This document shows positions 49,122 through 56,645 of a stretch of 57,832 nucleotides of DNA, one piece after another. The stretch's first letter is position 1, and every line of letters starts with the position of its first letter. The notes under the pieces were generated by a model. The model saw only the letters and a list, made by a program, of their open reading frames with translations, made no database searches and was not told where the DNA came from. The position numbers and the translations under genes were made by a program. The stretch comes from Rhodococcus sp. 1168 (GTDB taxonomy: Bacteria > Actinomycetota > Actinomycetes > Mycobacteriales > Mycobacteriaceae), in assembly GCF_002091955.1 (NCBI RefSeq), contig NZ_MKKY01000060.1, positions 1 to 57,832 of the forward strand. The letters are read 5' to 3'.

Positions 49122-49812
49122 GGTTGTCGGTAGGACACGGGTTCTCGTCGTCGACGACGAACCGCAGATAGTGCGCGCGCTGCGCATCAATCTCTCGGCG
49201 CGAGGATATGACGTCGTGACCGCTGACACCGGAACGGGAGCTTTGCGCGCGATTGCCTCCGAGCGCCCGGACGTGGTGGTCCTCGACCTCGGGCTACCGG
49301 GACTCGGCGGGCTCGAAGTCCTCGCCGGGTTGAGGGGGTGGAGCGATGTCCCGGTGATTGTTTTGTCCGCACGGACCGACAGCAGCGACAAGATCGAGGC
49401 GCTCGACGCGGGGGCGGACGACTACGTCACCAAACCGTTCGGGATGGACGAGTTCCTGGCTCGGCTACGGGTTGCGGTGCGTAGGAGGGTTGCCGCCAGT
49501 GGACGAGTGGACCCGATCGTCACGACCTCGACGTTCACTGTGAACCTGGCGTCGAAAACCGTCACCCGGGACGGGCAGCGCGTACACCTCACCCGGACCG
49601 AGTGGGGTGTTCTCGAAATGCTTGCTCGCAACAACGGAAAGCTCGTCGGGCAGAAAGAGCTGCTCAGAACGGTATGGGGTCCCGGTCACGAACACGGATC
49701 CAACTATCTGCGGATCTACATGTCCCAATTGCGGCGCAAGCTCGAAGTCGATCCCGCGCAGCCACGCCATCTGATCACCGAAACGGGGATGGGGTACCGG
49801 CTCGTAGAATGA
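49102..49812 (+). CDS. kdpE: Response regulator KdpE
   Basis: This roughly 236-residue OmpR-family regulator has a receiver domain with VLVVDDEPQIVRALRINL, phosphorylation site D62 in VVLDLGLPGLGG and a lysine in YVTKPF. The winged helix (LTRTEWGVLEMLARNNGKLVG, then LRTVWGPGHEHGSNYLRIYM) is characteristic of KdpE. The start is uncertain: ATG 49102 or GTG 49114, both overlapping the 3' end of kdpD; ATG 49078 is also in frame. Confidence 0.93.
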   Translation: MQRPVDEVVGRTRVLVVDDEPQIVRALRINLSARGYDVVTADTGTGALRAIASERPDVVVLDLGLPGLGGLEVLAGLRGWSDVPVIVLSARTDSSDKIEALDAGADDYVTKPFGMDEFLARLRVAVRRRVAASGRVDPIVTTSTFTVNLASKTVTRDGQRVHLTRTEWGVLEMLARNNGKLVGQKELLRTVWGPGHEHGSNYLRIYMSQLRRKLEVDPAQPRHLITETGMGYRLVE

Positions 49813-49893
49813 GGTCCATTGCCAACGGCCCGAGATCGACTACTCTTCCCCCGGTTACTGTGACGAGAAGACTCGGATAACAAGGGGTGGGCG

Positions 49894-51195
49894 ATGAGCA
49901 TCGACAGGGACAGCGGCTCAATGCCGTGGTCGGCGGAGGAATCGCCACGGCCTCGACGGGCAGTTCGGCCCGTTGACGACGCGTTTTACATCCCGCCAGC
50001 GGGTTTCGAGATCACCGAACCGGGGACGATCCTCCGAACACGTGAAGTGGGCGTGGCCCTTTTCGGCCGTATTACCCAGCAGGTCGACGCCTGGCAATTG
50101 CTCTATCGCACCAATGACCTCGACGGTAGGCCACAAGCGAGCGTGACGACGGTACTGCTACCGCGTGGAAAGAGCGTCGGCGATATGCCGCTGCTGTCCT
50201 ATCAGTGCGCGATCGACGCGGTGTCGGATTCGTGTTTTCCGTCGTACGCGCTGCAGAAGGGTGCGAAAGCGTGGGGCGCGGTCCCGCAGTTCGAGTTCGT
50301 ATTGATCCTGCATGCGCTCCGCCGAGGGTGGGCCGTCTCGATTCCGGATCATGAAGGACCACATGGACATTGGGGATCTCCCCGCGAGCCGGGGTTTTGC
50401 ACGCTCGATGCGGTCCGCGCGGCCCTGAGCTTCTCGCCACTTGCGCTGAGAAGTAATAGTCCGGTCGGGTTGTGGGGTTACTCCGGTGGCGGCCTGGCGT
50501 CGTCGTGGGCGGCGGAGATGGCTCCCGAATATGCGCCGGAGATCAATCTCCTCGGAGCAGCCCTCGGATCGCCGGTCGGCGACCCGGCCTCGGCCTTCAT
50601 CCGGCTCAATGCGACATTGCACGCCGGCCTACCCACGCTGGTGGTAGCGGGCCTGCGCCGTACCTACCCCGACCTCGACCGCTTCATACGGCAACATGTC
50701 AGTCCCGCTGGTCTCGAGCTGCTCGACTCGGTGAACGAGCTCACCACCGTCTCCGCCGTGCGGAGACTCGCGCGGCACGACCTGGACGAGTACATCGACA
50801 TGCCTCTTGCCGACCTACTTGCCAGCCCCGAGTTGCTCGACATCTTTCAAGCCATCCAGCCAGGGAAAACGGCACCGACCGTGCCGATGCTCGTCGTCCA
50901 GGCAGTGCACGATCAGATCATCGCTGTCGACGACGTCGACGGCCAAGTCGATCGCTACCTCGACCACGGCGCGCACGTTACCTATCTTCGCGATCGGCTC
51001 AGCGAACACTTGTCTTTGCATCCGCTCTCGGCCCCACTGACACTCGACTGGTTGGAGGATCGATTCGCGGGACGGCCGGTGCCACCGACTGGAGTCACCA
51101 CCGTCTGGTCGACGGCGTTCTCGCTCCGCGCAGCGTTCGGTCTCCTCGCGATGCTGTGGTCGGTGGTGTTGGTTCTGTTCGGTCGCCGACTGTGA
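49894..51195 (+). CDS. LIP-family secretory lipase-like alpha/beta hydrolase
   Basis: This 433-residue protein matches the fungal/actinobacterial LIP lipase family. Its features are YIPPAGFEITEPGTILRTREV near residue 33, the nucleophile elbow LWGYSGGGLASSWAAE, SIPDHEGPHGHW, and VVQAVHDQIIAVDDV preceding the catalytic aspartate-histidine region. Unusually it lacks an N-terminal signal peptide and ends with one hydrophobic helix (GLLAMLWSVVLVLFG) followed by RRL. It may be tail-anchored. Activity on lipid esters is inferred from the family. GGGG precedes the ATG. Confidence 0.85.
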   Translation: MSIDRDSGSMPWSAEESPRPRRAVRPVDDAFYIPPAGFEITEPGTILRTREVGVALFGRITQQVDAWQLLYRTNDLDGRPQASVTTVLLPRGKSVGDMPLLSYQCAIDAVSDSCFPSYALQKGAKAWGAVPQFEFVLILHALRRGWAVSIPDHEGPHGHWGSPREPGFCTLDAVRAALSFSPLALRSNSPVGLWGYSGGGLASSWAAEMAPEYAPEINLLGAALGSPVGDPASAFIRLNATLHAGLPTLVVAGLRRTYPDLDRFIRQHVSPAGLELLDSVNELTTVSAVRRLARHDLDEYIDMPLADLLASPELLDIFQAIQPGKTAPTVPMLVVQAVHDQIIAVDDVDGQVDRYLDHGAHVTYLRDRLSEHLSLHPLSAPLTLDWLEDRFAGRPVPPTGVTTVWSTAFSLRAAFGLLAMLWSVVLVLFGRRL

Positions 51196-51231
51196 GCCAC
51201 CGGCCCGGGTGCCGAGCCGAGGTCTTCCGGT

Positions 51232-52596
51232 TCAGTCGGATTTTTGCAGGCCGAGCTCGACGGCGCTGTCGTAATCGTCGTCGATGAGGATGACGTTGCG
51301 GTCTGCTCGGTCGAGTAGCGAGGCTGCAATCGAGGCTCGGTAACCGGATGCGCAGTGCACCCAAATTTCGCCGGCAGGGACCTCGTCGAGGCGATGCGGC
51401 AGTTCGTGGAGGGGGATGTTGACGGCCCCGGGGATGTGGCCTTCCTCGTACTCGGAGTGTTGCCGCGCGTCGAGCACTACCAGCTCACGCTCACCGGCAG
51501 CGCCACCGAGTCCGGCGAAGTCCGACACCGTGTACGACCGCAATTCTCCGTCACCGACGAGTGAATGAATCTCTCCTACTGCAGAACCCGAGGGGCGATC
51601 GATACCGATGCGCGCAAGCTCTCGGGTGGCCTCTGCAATCTGATCGGATGATTCTCCGATCAGCGTCAGCGGCGCACCCCATTGGTAAAGCCACCCGAGG
51701 TAGGTGACGAAGCTCGAGGACAGCTCGAAGCCGAGGGATCCATCGAGGTGTCCGGCGGCGAACGCGGTGCGTGCCCGTAGGTCGACGACCCACTGTCCGG
51801 CGTCGATTCGTCGACGAAGTTCATCGGGATCGACGGGTTCGGGCATGGACAGGTCGATCGGTTCCGGCCCTTGGGAATTGATGACGCCCATGTGCGCGTA
51901 GTACGCGGGATACGCGGACAAACCGGCGATCAACTCGTCGACATAGCTCTGTTCGTCCTGAGTCAACGCAGGATTGGACTGCTGCTGTTGCGCGATGGTG
52001 GATGAATCGCCGGTAGTGGGGGTTGCGGAACAGAAGCTCCCGAAACCGTGGGTGGGGTAGACCTCGACTTCGGCGGGGAGTTCGGCGGCGATACGACGAA
52101 CCGAGTGGAACTGCGCGTGGGTGAGTTCTTCGGTGTGCTCGGAGCCGAGCAGGTCGGTGCGTCCGGTGGATCCGTAGAGCATCGAGCCGCCGGTGAAAAT
52201 TGCGATCGGCTCGGCGCCGTGGCGCAGAACGTAGCTGACGTGGTGATGGGTGTGGCCCGGAGTATGCATGACCTGCAGTGTCATCGCGCCCACATCGACG
52301 ATGTCGCCGTCGAGCACTGCTCGGCGCTCGAACTCGACCGGATCGCCGTCCGGGACGACGTACTGGGCACCGGTAGCGCGGGCGAGTTCGAGTCCACCGG
52401 TCACGTAGTCGTTGTGTATGTGGGTTTCGAGCACGTGCGTGATCCTGGCGTTCTTGTCCGCAGCCAGTGCCTGGATGCGGTCGATGTCGCGTTGGGGATC
52501 GATGACGACCGCAAGTCCGTCGTAGCTGATGAAGTAGCTGCGGTCGCCGAGGGTCGAGGTTTCGATGATGGCGATGTCCGGATCGGTCGCGTTCAT
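51232..52596 (-). CDS. CstB-like persulfide dioxygenase-rhodanese fusion
   Basis: This 454-residue protein has a metallo-beta-lactamase persulfide dioxygenase domain (about 1-245; LETHIHNDYVTGG, HTPGHTHHHVSY, PTHGFGSF). A rhodanese-like domain without a catalytic cysteine follows (about 255-345; WVVDLRARTAFAAGHLDG, LIGESSDQIAEAT). An active rhodanese domain ends it (about 365-454; VVLDARQHSEYEEGHIPGA, nucleophile cysteine in WVHCASGYRAS). This order is that of Staphylococcus CstB, which converts persulfides and sulfite to thiosulfate. AAGGAG lies seven bases before the ATG. It lies 58 bp downstream of the TauE gene. Confidence 0.88.
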   Translation of the reverse strand: MNATDPDIAIIETSTLGDRSYFISYDGLAVVIDPQRDIDRIQALAADKNARITHVLETHIHNDYVTGGLELARATGAQYVVPDGDPVEFERRAVLDGDIVDVGAMTLQVMHTPGHTHHHVSYVLRHGAEPIAIFTGGSMLYGSTGRTDLLGSEHTEELTHAQFHSVRRIAAELPAEVEVYPTHGFGSFCSATPTTGDSSTIAQQQQSNPALTQDEQSYVDELIAGLSAYPAYYAHMGVINSQGPEPIDLSMPEPVDPDELRRRIDAGQWVVDLRARTAFAAGHLDGSLGFELSSSFVTYLGWLYQWGAPLTLIGESSDQIAEATRELARIGIDRPSGSAVGEIHSLVGDGELRSYTVSDFAGLGGAAGERELVVLDARQHSEYEEGHIPGAVNIPLHELPHRLDEVPAGEIWVHCASGYRASIAASLLDRADRNVILIDDDYDSAVELGLQKSD

Positions 52597-52654
52597 GTGG
52601 GTGCTCCTTCGTGTCGCTTTCGGATCGATGAGAGGGTCTCGTGGCCGCCGACCG

Positions 52655-53428
52655 TCATGAGAGAAAGAGGGTGTCGACGAGCACGTAGCCTGCGACGGCG
52701 AACACCAGGTAGGCGAACCATTGTCGGAGCTTGTCGGCATCGACGCGGTTGCTGAAGCGTCCGGCTGCAAGTGAGCCGACAATCGCAGCAGCGGCAAATG
52801 TGATGGTGAGGGGCCAGTTGCCGCCGAGGCCACCTGCTTGGGCGAGAAGACCTGCGGCGGAGTTGGCAACGATCACCACCAAAGAGGTTCCTACGGCAAC
52901 GCTCATCTCGATTCCCAACAGCAGCACCAAGGCCGGAATGATGAGGAATCCTCCGCCTACGCCGAACAGTCCGGTGAGAACACCGACACCGAAACCTGTC
53001 GGTATGGACCGCGGTGCGCATCGTCGCCAGTCGATCCCGGAATTGTCGGTCCGGCAGGCAGTTCCGGGATCGTCGTTGGTGCGCAGCATGCGTGTTCCCG
53101 CGATGATCATGACGATCGCGAAGCCGATCATCACGGCGGTATCGGGCAGGTGCCTACCGATGGCCGTACCCACCAGGGTGCCGATTATGCCGGTGGCCGC
53201 GAAGATTGCAGCCAGTCGCCATTCGATGAGCCGTGCCCGCACCTTGGGGATCGCACCGGTTGCGGAGGCGACGCCGATCACCAACAGTGAGGTCGGTATC
53301 GCCTCGGACAGCGGTAGTCCGAGGGCGTAGACGAGAATCGGCACAGCAAGAATCGACCCACCGCCACCTAGAAGACCGAGCAGGATGCCGACGGCGACAC
53401 CGAGAACGAGAGCCAGGACCAGTGTCAT
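52655..53428 (-). CDS. TauE/SafE-family sulfite/sulfonate exporter
   Basis: This 257-residue protein with about eight membrane helices has the family pattern LLGLLGGGGSILAVPILVY and, in the second half, GVLTGLFGVGGGFLIIPALVLLL. Family members export sulfite or organosulfonates. The gene precedes the CstB-like enzyme in one operon, so sulfite made from persulfide could be exported. Its ATG lacks a ribosome site and overlaps by one base the stop of a 20-codon micro-ORF. Confidence 0.88.
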   Translation of the reverse strand: MTLVLALVLGVAVGILLGLLGGGGSILAVPILVYALGLPLSEAIPTSLLVIGVASATGAIPKVRARLIEWRLAAIFAATGIIGTLVGTAIGRHLPDTAVMIGFAIVMIIAGTRMLRTNDDPGTACRTDNSGIDWRRCAPRSIPTGFGVGVLTGLFGVGGGFLIIPALVLLLGIEMSVAVGTSLVVIVANSAAGLLAQAGGLGGNWPLTITFAAAAIVGSLAAGRFSNRVDADKLRQWFAYLVFAVAGYVLVDTLFLS

Positions 53429-53490
53429 CAGCTGGACGTTGCTGCCTGGTCACCGAGTGTGTCGATGGTTGCGTGCAGAGTGATGCTCAT
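53428..53490 (-). CDS. Micro-ORF (20 aa) leading the TauE gene
   Basis: MSITLHATIDTLGDQAATSS begins eight bases after GGAAGGA, the best ribosome site in this operon, and its TGA shares one base with the TauE ATG. TauE has no ribosome site of its own. It contains no cysteine, so it is not the cysteine-attenuator type of leader known upstream of some actinobacterial sulfur genes. No homology is recognised. Confidence 0.55.
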   Translation of the reverse strand: MSITLHATIDTLGDQAATSS

Positions 53491-53577
53491 GGTGGGAATC
53501 CTTCCTGCCGTCGAACTGTACGGAGTGCCTACCCGGTTTCGGGGCGGTTGAGACTCGATGTGCCGATGCTGATGTAG

Positions 53578-53748
53578 CTAACGGCGAAACAGTGTGCGGA
53601 AGAATTTGTTCTCTGTCGGTGCCGCCGGTTCAGGCGCGCATGAGCACTGGCGAGATACTGGAACATTTTTCATCACGTCGTCGACGTGGCGACCGCAGCC
53701 GGTCCACGTGGTCTTGCCGCATTTCGGGCATTTAGCGGGTTGGCACAT
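53578..53748 (-). CDS. Small cysteine-rich protein, CxxC type
   Basis: This 56-residue protein begins MCQPAKCPKCGKTTWTGCGR and has six cysteines in its first 37 residues (two CxxC-like pairs plus a CSC), with the conserved GCGRHVDDV segment. The same type of small protein is common in actinobacteria, without a known function; a zinc-ribbon or persulfide-handling role is possible. The ATG at 53748 follows a purine-rich stretch (AGGACTGG). It is the first gene after the CsoR/CstR-type operators and heads the TauE - CstB operon. Confidence 0.7.
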   Translation of the reverse strand: MCQPAKCPKCGKTTWTGCGRHVDDVMKNVPVSRQCSCAPEPAAPTENKFFRTLFRR

Positions 53749-53787
53749 ATCCAGTCCTGTCTATCGGGTTGTCTCCAGGCTGCCATA

Positions 53788-53821
53788 TACCAAGGGGGGT
53801 ATGCAAGTACCCCCAGGGGTA
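53788..53821. promoter_or_regulatory. Two CsoR/CstR-type operators
   Basis: TACCAAGGGGGGTA (53788-53801) and TACCCCCAGGGGTA (53808-53821) are G-tract palindromes with centres 20 bp apart. TAC-C-rich/G-rich-GTA palindromes are the known operators of CsoR-family repressors, including the persulfide sensor CstR. They lie 40 bp before the Cys-rich gene and 45 bp before the divergent NUDIX gene. Confidence 0.75.
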
Positions 53822-53865
53822 TGTAGTCGGATTCACGAGGCAGTGGTATCTGCCATGCTGCCCAG

Positions 53866-54327
53866 ATGCCGAAGAAGAGTGCGGGTCTACTACCGTTTCG
53901 ACGACGGGGCGGTGTCCTGGAGGTGTTGATCGCGCACCCCGGGGGACCCTTCTGGAGCCGGAAGGATCTCGGCGCATGGTCGGTCGTCAAAGGTGAGTAC
54001 ACCGATGAGGATCCCCGCGCCGCCGCGCGACGCGAGTTCACCGAAGAGACCGGCTACGAGCCACCGCACGAGCTGTCGATCGAGTTGCCCGTCATCACGC
54101 AACGCGGAGGCAAGATCGTGACCGTCTTCGCCGCCGAAGCTGACTATGATCCCGCAAGCGCCGTCAGCAACACCTTCGAGACGGAGTGGCCGCCCAAGTC
54201 CGGCACGATGACGTCGTTCCCGGAGATCGATCGGGTCGAGTGGTTTTCGGTCGCCGAGGCCCGTTCGAAGCTCAATGCTGCACAAGTGGTCTTGCTCGAC
54301 CATCTCCAGGAAACCGTGGTCGGTTGA
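53866..54327 (+). CDS. NUDIX hydrolase
   Basis: This 153-residue protein has a NUDIX box GEYTDEDPRAAARREFTEETGYE that fits GX5EX7REUXEEXGU. The opening KSAGLLPFRRRGGVLEVLIAHPGGPFW is typical of the small actinobacterial (MutT/Ap4A-like) branch. Family members hydrolyse nucleoside diphosphates linked to another group; the substrate is unknown. Divergent from the sulfide-detoxification operon, it starts 45 bp from the CsoR/CstR-type operators and could share their control. Confidence 0.88.
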   Translation: MPKKSAGLLPFRRRGGVLEVLIAHPGGPFWSRKDLGAWSVVKGEYTDEDPRAAARREFTEETGYEPPHELSIELPVITQRGGKIVTVFAAEADYDPASAVSNTFETEWPPKSGTMTSFPEIDRVEWFSVAEARSKLNAAQVVLLDHLQETVVG

Positions 54328-54435
54328 CACTTGCGCCCAGCCGGGATTCGAGTCGGGCAGATTGGTCACGAACATTGTTTGTGTCTACGCTGCGCACGCA
54401 CCAAGAGGTGCTCTGTGAAAAAAGGGGGAGCGACG

Positions 54436-55422
54436 ATGCACGGTCTTGGTTCATCCACATGGTCTCGATACGCCGTCACCGCTGCTGCCGCCGCGATGGC
54501 ACTGTTGCTGACGGCAAGCTGCACCGCCGGGGCAACCGAACCAGCTCCGGCGACGTCGGACGTCTCCGCCGAAAGCCCCGATGCACCCGCGGCAGTGACT
54601 CCCGAACCAGCAGTGGCGCCTGAGCCAGTGGAACTTCCTGGTGGTGGTAGACAGCTGTTCCCGGGTCGTCGTCTGGTCGCGCTCTACGGACATCCTGGTT
54701 CCCCCGGGCTCGGTGCCCTCGGTGAGCAGGGTCCGGATGCAGCGATCGACCGGGTTCGGCACTTGGCAGCCCAATACCAAGAATTCAGCGATGTACCGGT
54801 CGTGCCGACGTTCGAGCTCATCGCCACCGTCGCTCACCAAGAGCCTGGACCGGATGGGGACTATTCCGGTGAGACCAGTGTGGAGATGCTGCGGCCATGG
54901 GTCGAGAAAGCGCAGCAGGCGGGCGTTTATGTGCTGTTGGATCTGCAGCCCGGCAGGGCCCGTTTCGTCGATCAGGCACGGATCTATGCCGAGTTGCTCG
55001 AGTTCCCCAATGTGGGGCTCGCGCTCGACCCGGAATGGAAACTCGAGCCGGGCCAGTACCCACTGCAGCGGGTGGGTAGCGTCGACGCGGTCGAAGTCGA
55101 AGAGGTGAAGGCCCTGCTCGACGGCATCGTGACTGCAGGTGATCTACCACAGAAGCTGTTGCTACTGCACCAATTTCAACTTCAGATGGTGCGGGGCCTC
55201 GAGCGCGTCGAGCTTTCCCAACCTGGAGTTCAGATTCTGGTGCATATGGACGGGCAAGGTGGCCCGGCAGCGAAAGAGGAAACCTGGGCTGCCGTCCGAG
55301 ACGCTCTGCCCCTGGGAACACCATTGGGCTGGAAAAATTTCTACGACGAGGACACACCGATGTTCACGCCCGCCGAAACGATGCTGCGACAGCCGCAACC
55401 ACTGATGATCTCGTACCAGTGA
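54436..55422 (+). CDS. Lipoprotein of unknown function
   Basis: This 328-residue protein has a lipoprotein signal (AVTAAAAAMALLLTASC, lipobox LTASC with the cysteine near residue 29) and an Ala/Pro/Glu-rich linker to about residue 70. A globular domain follows with VALYGHPGSPGLGALGEQGP, PTFELIATVA, GVYVLLDLQPGR and VGLALDPEW. The strand-helix spacing suggests a TIM-barrel, hydrolase-like fold; no catalytic residues can be assigned. AAAAGGGGGAG precedes the ATG at 54436. I do not recognise a named family. Confidence 0.75.
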   Translation: MHGLGSSTWSRYAVTAAAAAMALLLTASCTAGATEPAPATSDVSAESPDAPAAVTPEPAVAPEPVELPGGGRQLFPGRRLVALYGHPGSPGLGALGEQGPDAAIDRVRHLAAQYQEFSDVPVVPTFELIATVAHQEPGPDGDYSGETSVEMLRPWVEKAQQAGVYVLLDLQPGRARFVDQARIYAELLEFPNVGLALDPEWKLEPGQYPLQRVGSVDAVEVEEVKALLDGIVTAGDLPQKLLLLHQFQLQMVRGLERVELSQPGVQILVHMDGQGGPAAKEETWAAVRDALPLGTPLGWKNFYDEDTPMFTPAETMLRQPQPLMISYQ

Positions 55423-55443
55423 TGAAGTAGAGACTGGAATGGA

Positions 55444-55474
55444 TATGCCCTGGCAACGGGTTCCTGTGGGCATA
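55444..55474 (+). terminator. Imperfect hairpin after the lipoprotein gene
   Basis: TATGCCC/GGGCATA flank an inner GG-AA/TT-CC stem in the 72 bp between the lipoprotein and mycoredoxin genes. There is no T tract. It may terminate or attenuate transcription. Confidence 0.4.
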
Positions 55475-55494
55475 CACCAACGATAGGAGTCCGT

Positions 55495-55839
55495 ATGAGT
55501 TCATCGACGTTCGTCGACGGAATCGAGGTCATGTGGCGACCCGGGTGCCCGTTCTGCATGAGACTCCGCAGCTCGTTGCGCAGGCGCGGTATCGCCACCA
55601 CGGACATCGATATCTGGTCGGTGCCAGGTAGTGCCGCCAGGGTGCGTGCGGCGACAGGCGGTGACGAGACGGTGCCGACGGTATTCGTCGGAAATCGCGC
55701 TCTCGTCAATCCCACTGTCGGACAGATTGTCTCGGTAGTCGAGAGTGAGCTTCCCGATCGGTCGAGAGAACTGATACCCCAGTCGACCACTGGAATGTGG
55801 ACCAAAATTTCGTCACTGTGGAAGCGGGGACGGTCGTGA
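55495..55839 (+). CDS. Mycoredoxin-type glutaredoxin
   Basis: This 114-residue protein has a glutaredoxin fold with the active site WRPGCPFCMRLRSSL near residue 15, the cis-proline in ETVPTVFVGNRALVNP, and a basic C-terminal tail ending WKRGRS. CPFC and the VNP segment fit the mycothiol-linked mycoredoxins of actinobacteria. It should reduce mycothiol-mixed disulfides. The stop overlaps a GTG that starts the frame of the following broken dehalogenase gene (GTGA). Confidence 0.85.
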   Translation: MSSSTFVDGIEVMWRPGCPFCMRLRSSLRRRGIATTDIDIWSVPGSAARVRAATGGDETVPTVFVGNRALVNPTVGQIVSVVESELPDRSRELIPQSTTGMWTKISSLWKRGRS

Positions 55840-56577
55840 ATGCAGTCCCCGATGATCTCGGCTCCATCGATCAGGTGTCCGTCCCCAACTCTCTTCGCCC
55901 GCGAGTGATCGTATTCTTTCGTCAACGAAACTCTGTCCGATATGTCGACGATGCCGAAGCGGTTCGTCGATGTAGGAGCGCCTTCGCCCTTGGCAGGGTT
56001 GTGGTTCGGTGGCCTATTGCGCGATGGGTTCGCGCTGAGCGCTGCAGGGAATGCGGGGAAATTCGCCGATGTGGGGTCAGGGCTGCTGAAAGCGATGCTT
56101 GATGGTGTGGAGCTCAACCGGACACTGAACGCAGCAGTCGAACACATCATGGACGGATTCGTCAGGCTCGACGTCCACCCGGACGTGGCGGACGGGGTCA
56201 CCGCCTTGGCAGACCTCGGGATTCGGATGATCACCCTCAGCAACGGGTCGGCCGGCGTCGCCGAGAAACTCCTCGATTCAGCCGGACTGCTGAGCAGATT
56301 CGAAATGCTGCTCTCCGTCGATGCAGTCGGAGAATGGAAGCCCGCTGTCCACGCCTACGAGTACGCACTCGCGCAATGCGACATCGACGATCCACGCGAG
56401 GCCATGCTCGTGGCCGTCCATCCCTGGGACATCGACGGGGCAACCCGAGCCGGGTTGGCAACGGCATGGCTGAACCGTGACGGCGGTGCGTACCCCGACT
56501 ACTTTGACGCCCCGGATGTAGAAGTGACCTCCCTCGTGCGGCTGGCCCAGCATTTCGGAAGCCACGTCGCATCTTGA
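55836..56577 (+). pseudogene. HAD-superfamily (haloacid dehalogenase type II) gene, frameshifted
   Basis: The frame from the GTG at 55836 reaches LRPRVIVF, the strand before the catalytic aspartate. At 55917-55920 the expected GAC (Asp) of FDVNETL is replaced by TTTC, which removes the nucleophile and shifts the frame. The remaining sequence (VNETLSDMSTMPKRFVDVG, LITLSNG-like motif II in MITLSNGSAGV, EWKPAVHAYEYAL, VAVHPWDIDGA) is intact to 56577. A shortened protein from the ATG at 55942 would lack motif I. Catalysis should be lost unless this is a sequencing error. Confidence 0.8.
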
Positions 56578-56610
56578 CGGACCTGGCCGAACCATGGGAG
56601 CGTACTACTT

Positions 56611-56628
56611 ACCGAGCGATCGCTCGGT
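56611..56628. promoter_or_regulatory. TetR-type palindromic operator
   Basis: ACCGAGCGATCGCTCGGT is a perfect 18-bp palindrome 18-35 bp before the acyl-CoA dehydrogenase start. ACCGAGCG half-sites are common operators of actinobacterial TetR-type regulators of acyl-CoA metabolism. The regulator gene is not in the window. Confidence 0.7.
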
Positions 56629-56645
56629 CTGAGATTTCGAGGAGC

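Noticed and set aside
53594..53929. 111-codon plus-strand ORF across the sulfide operon promoter
   Set aside because: It is antisense to the Cys-rich gene and spans the CstR-type operators and the NUDIX start.
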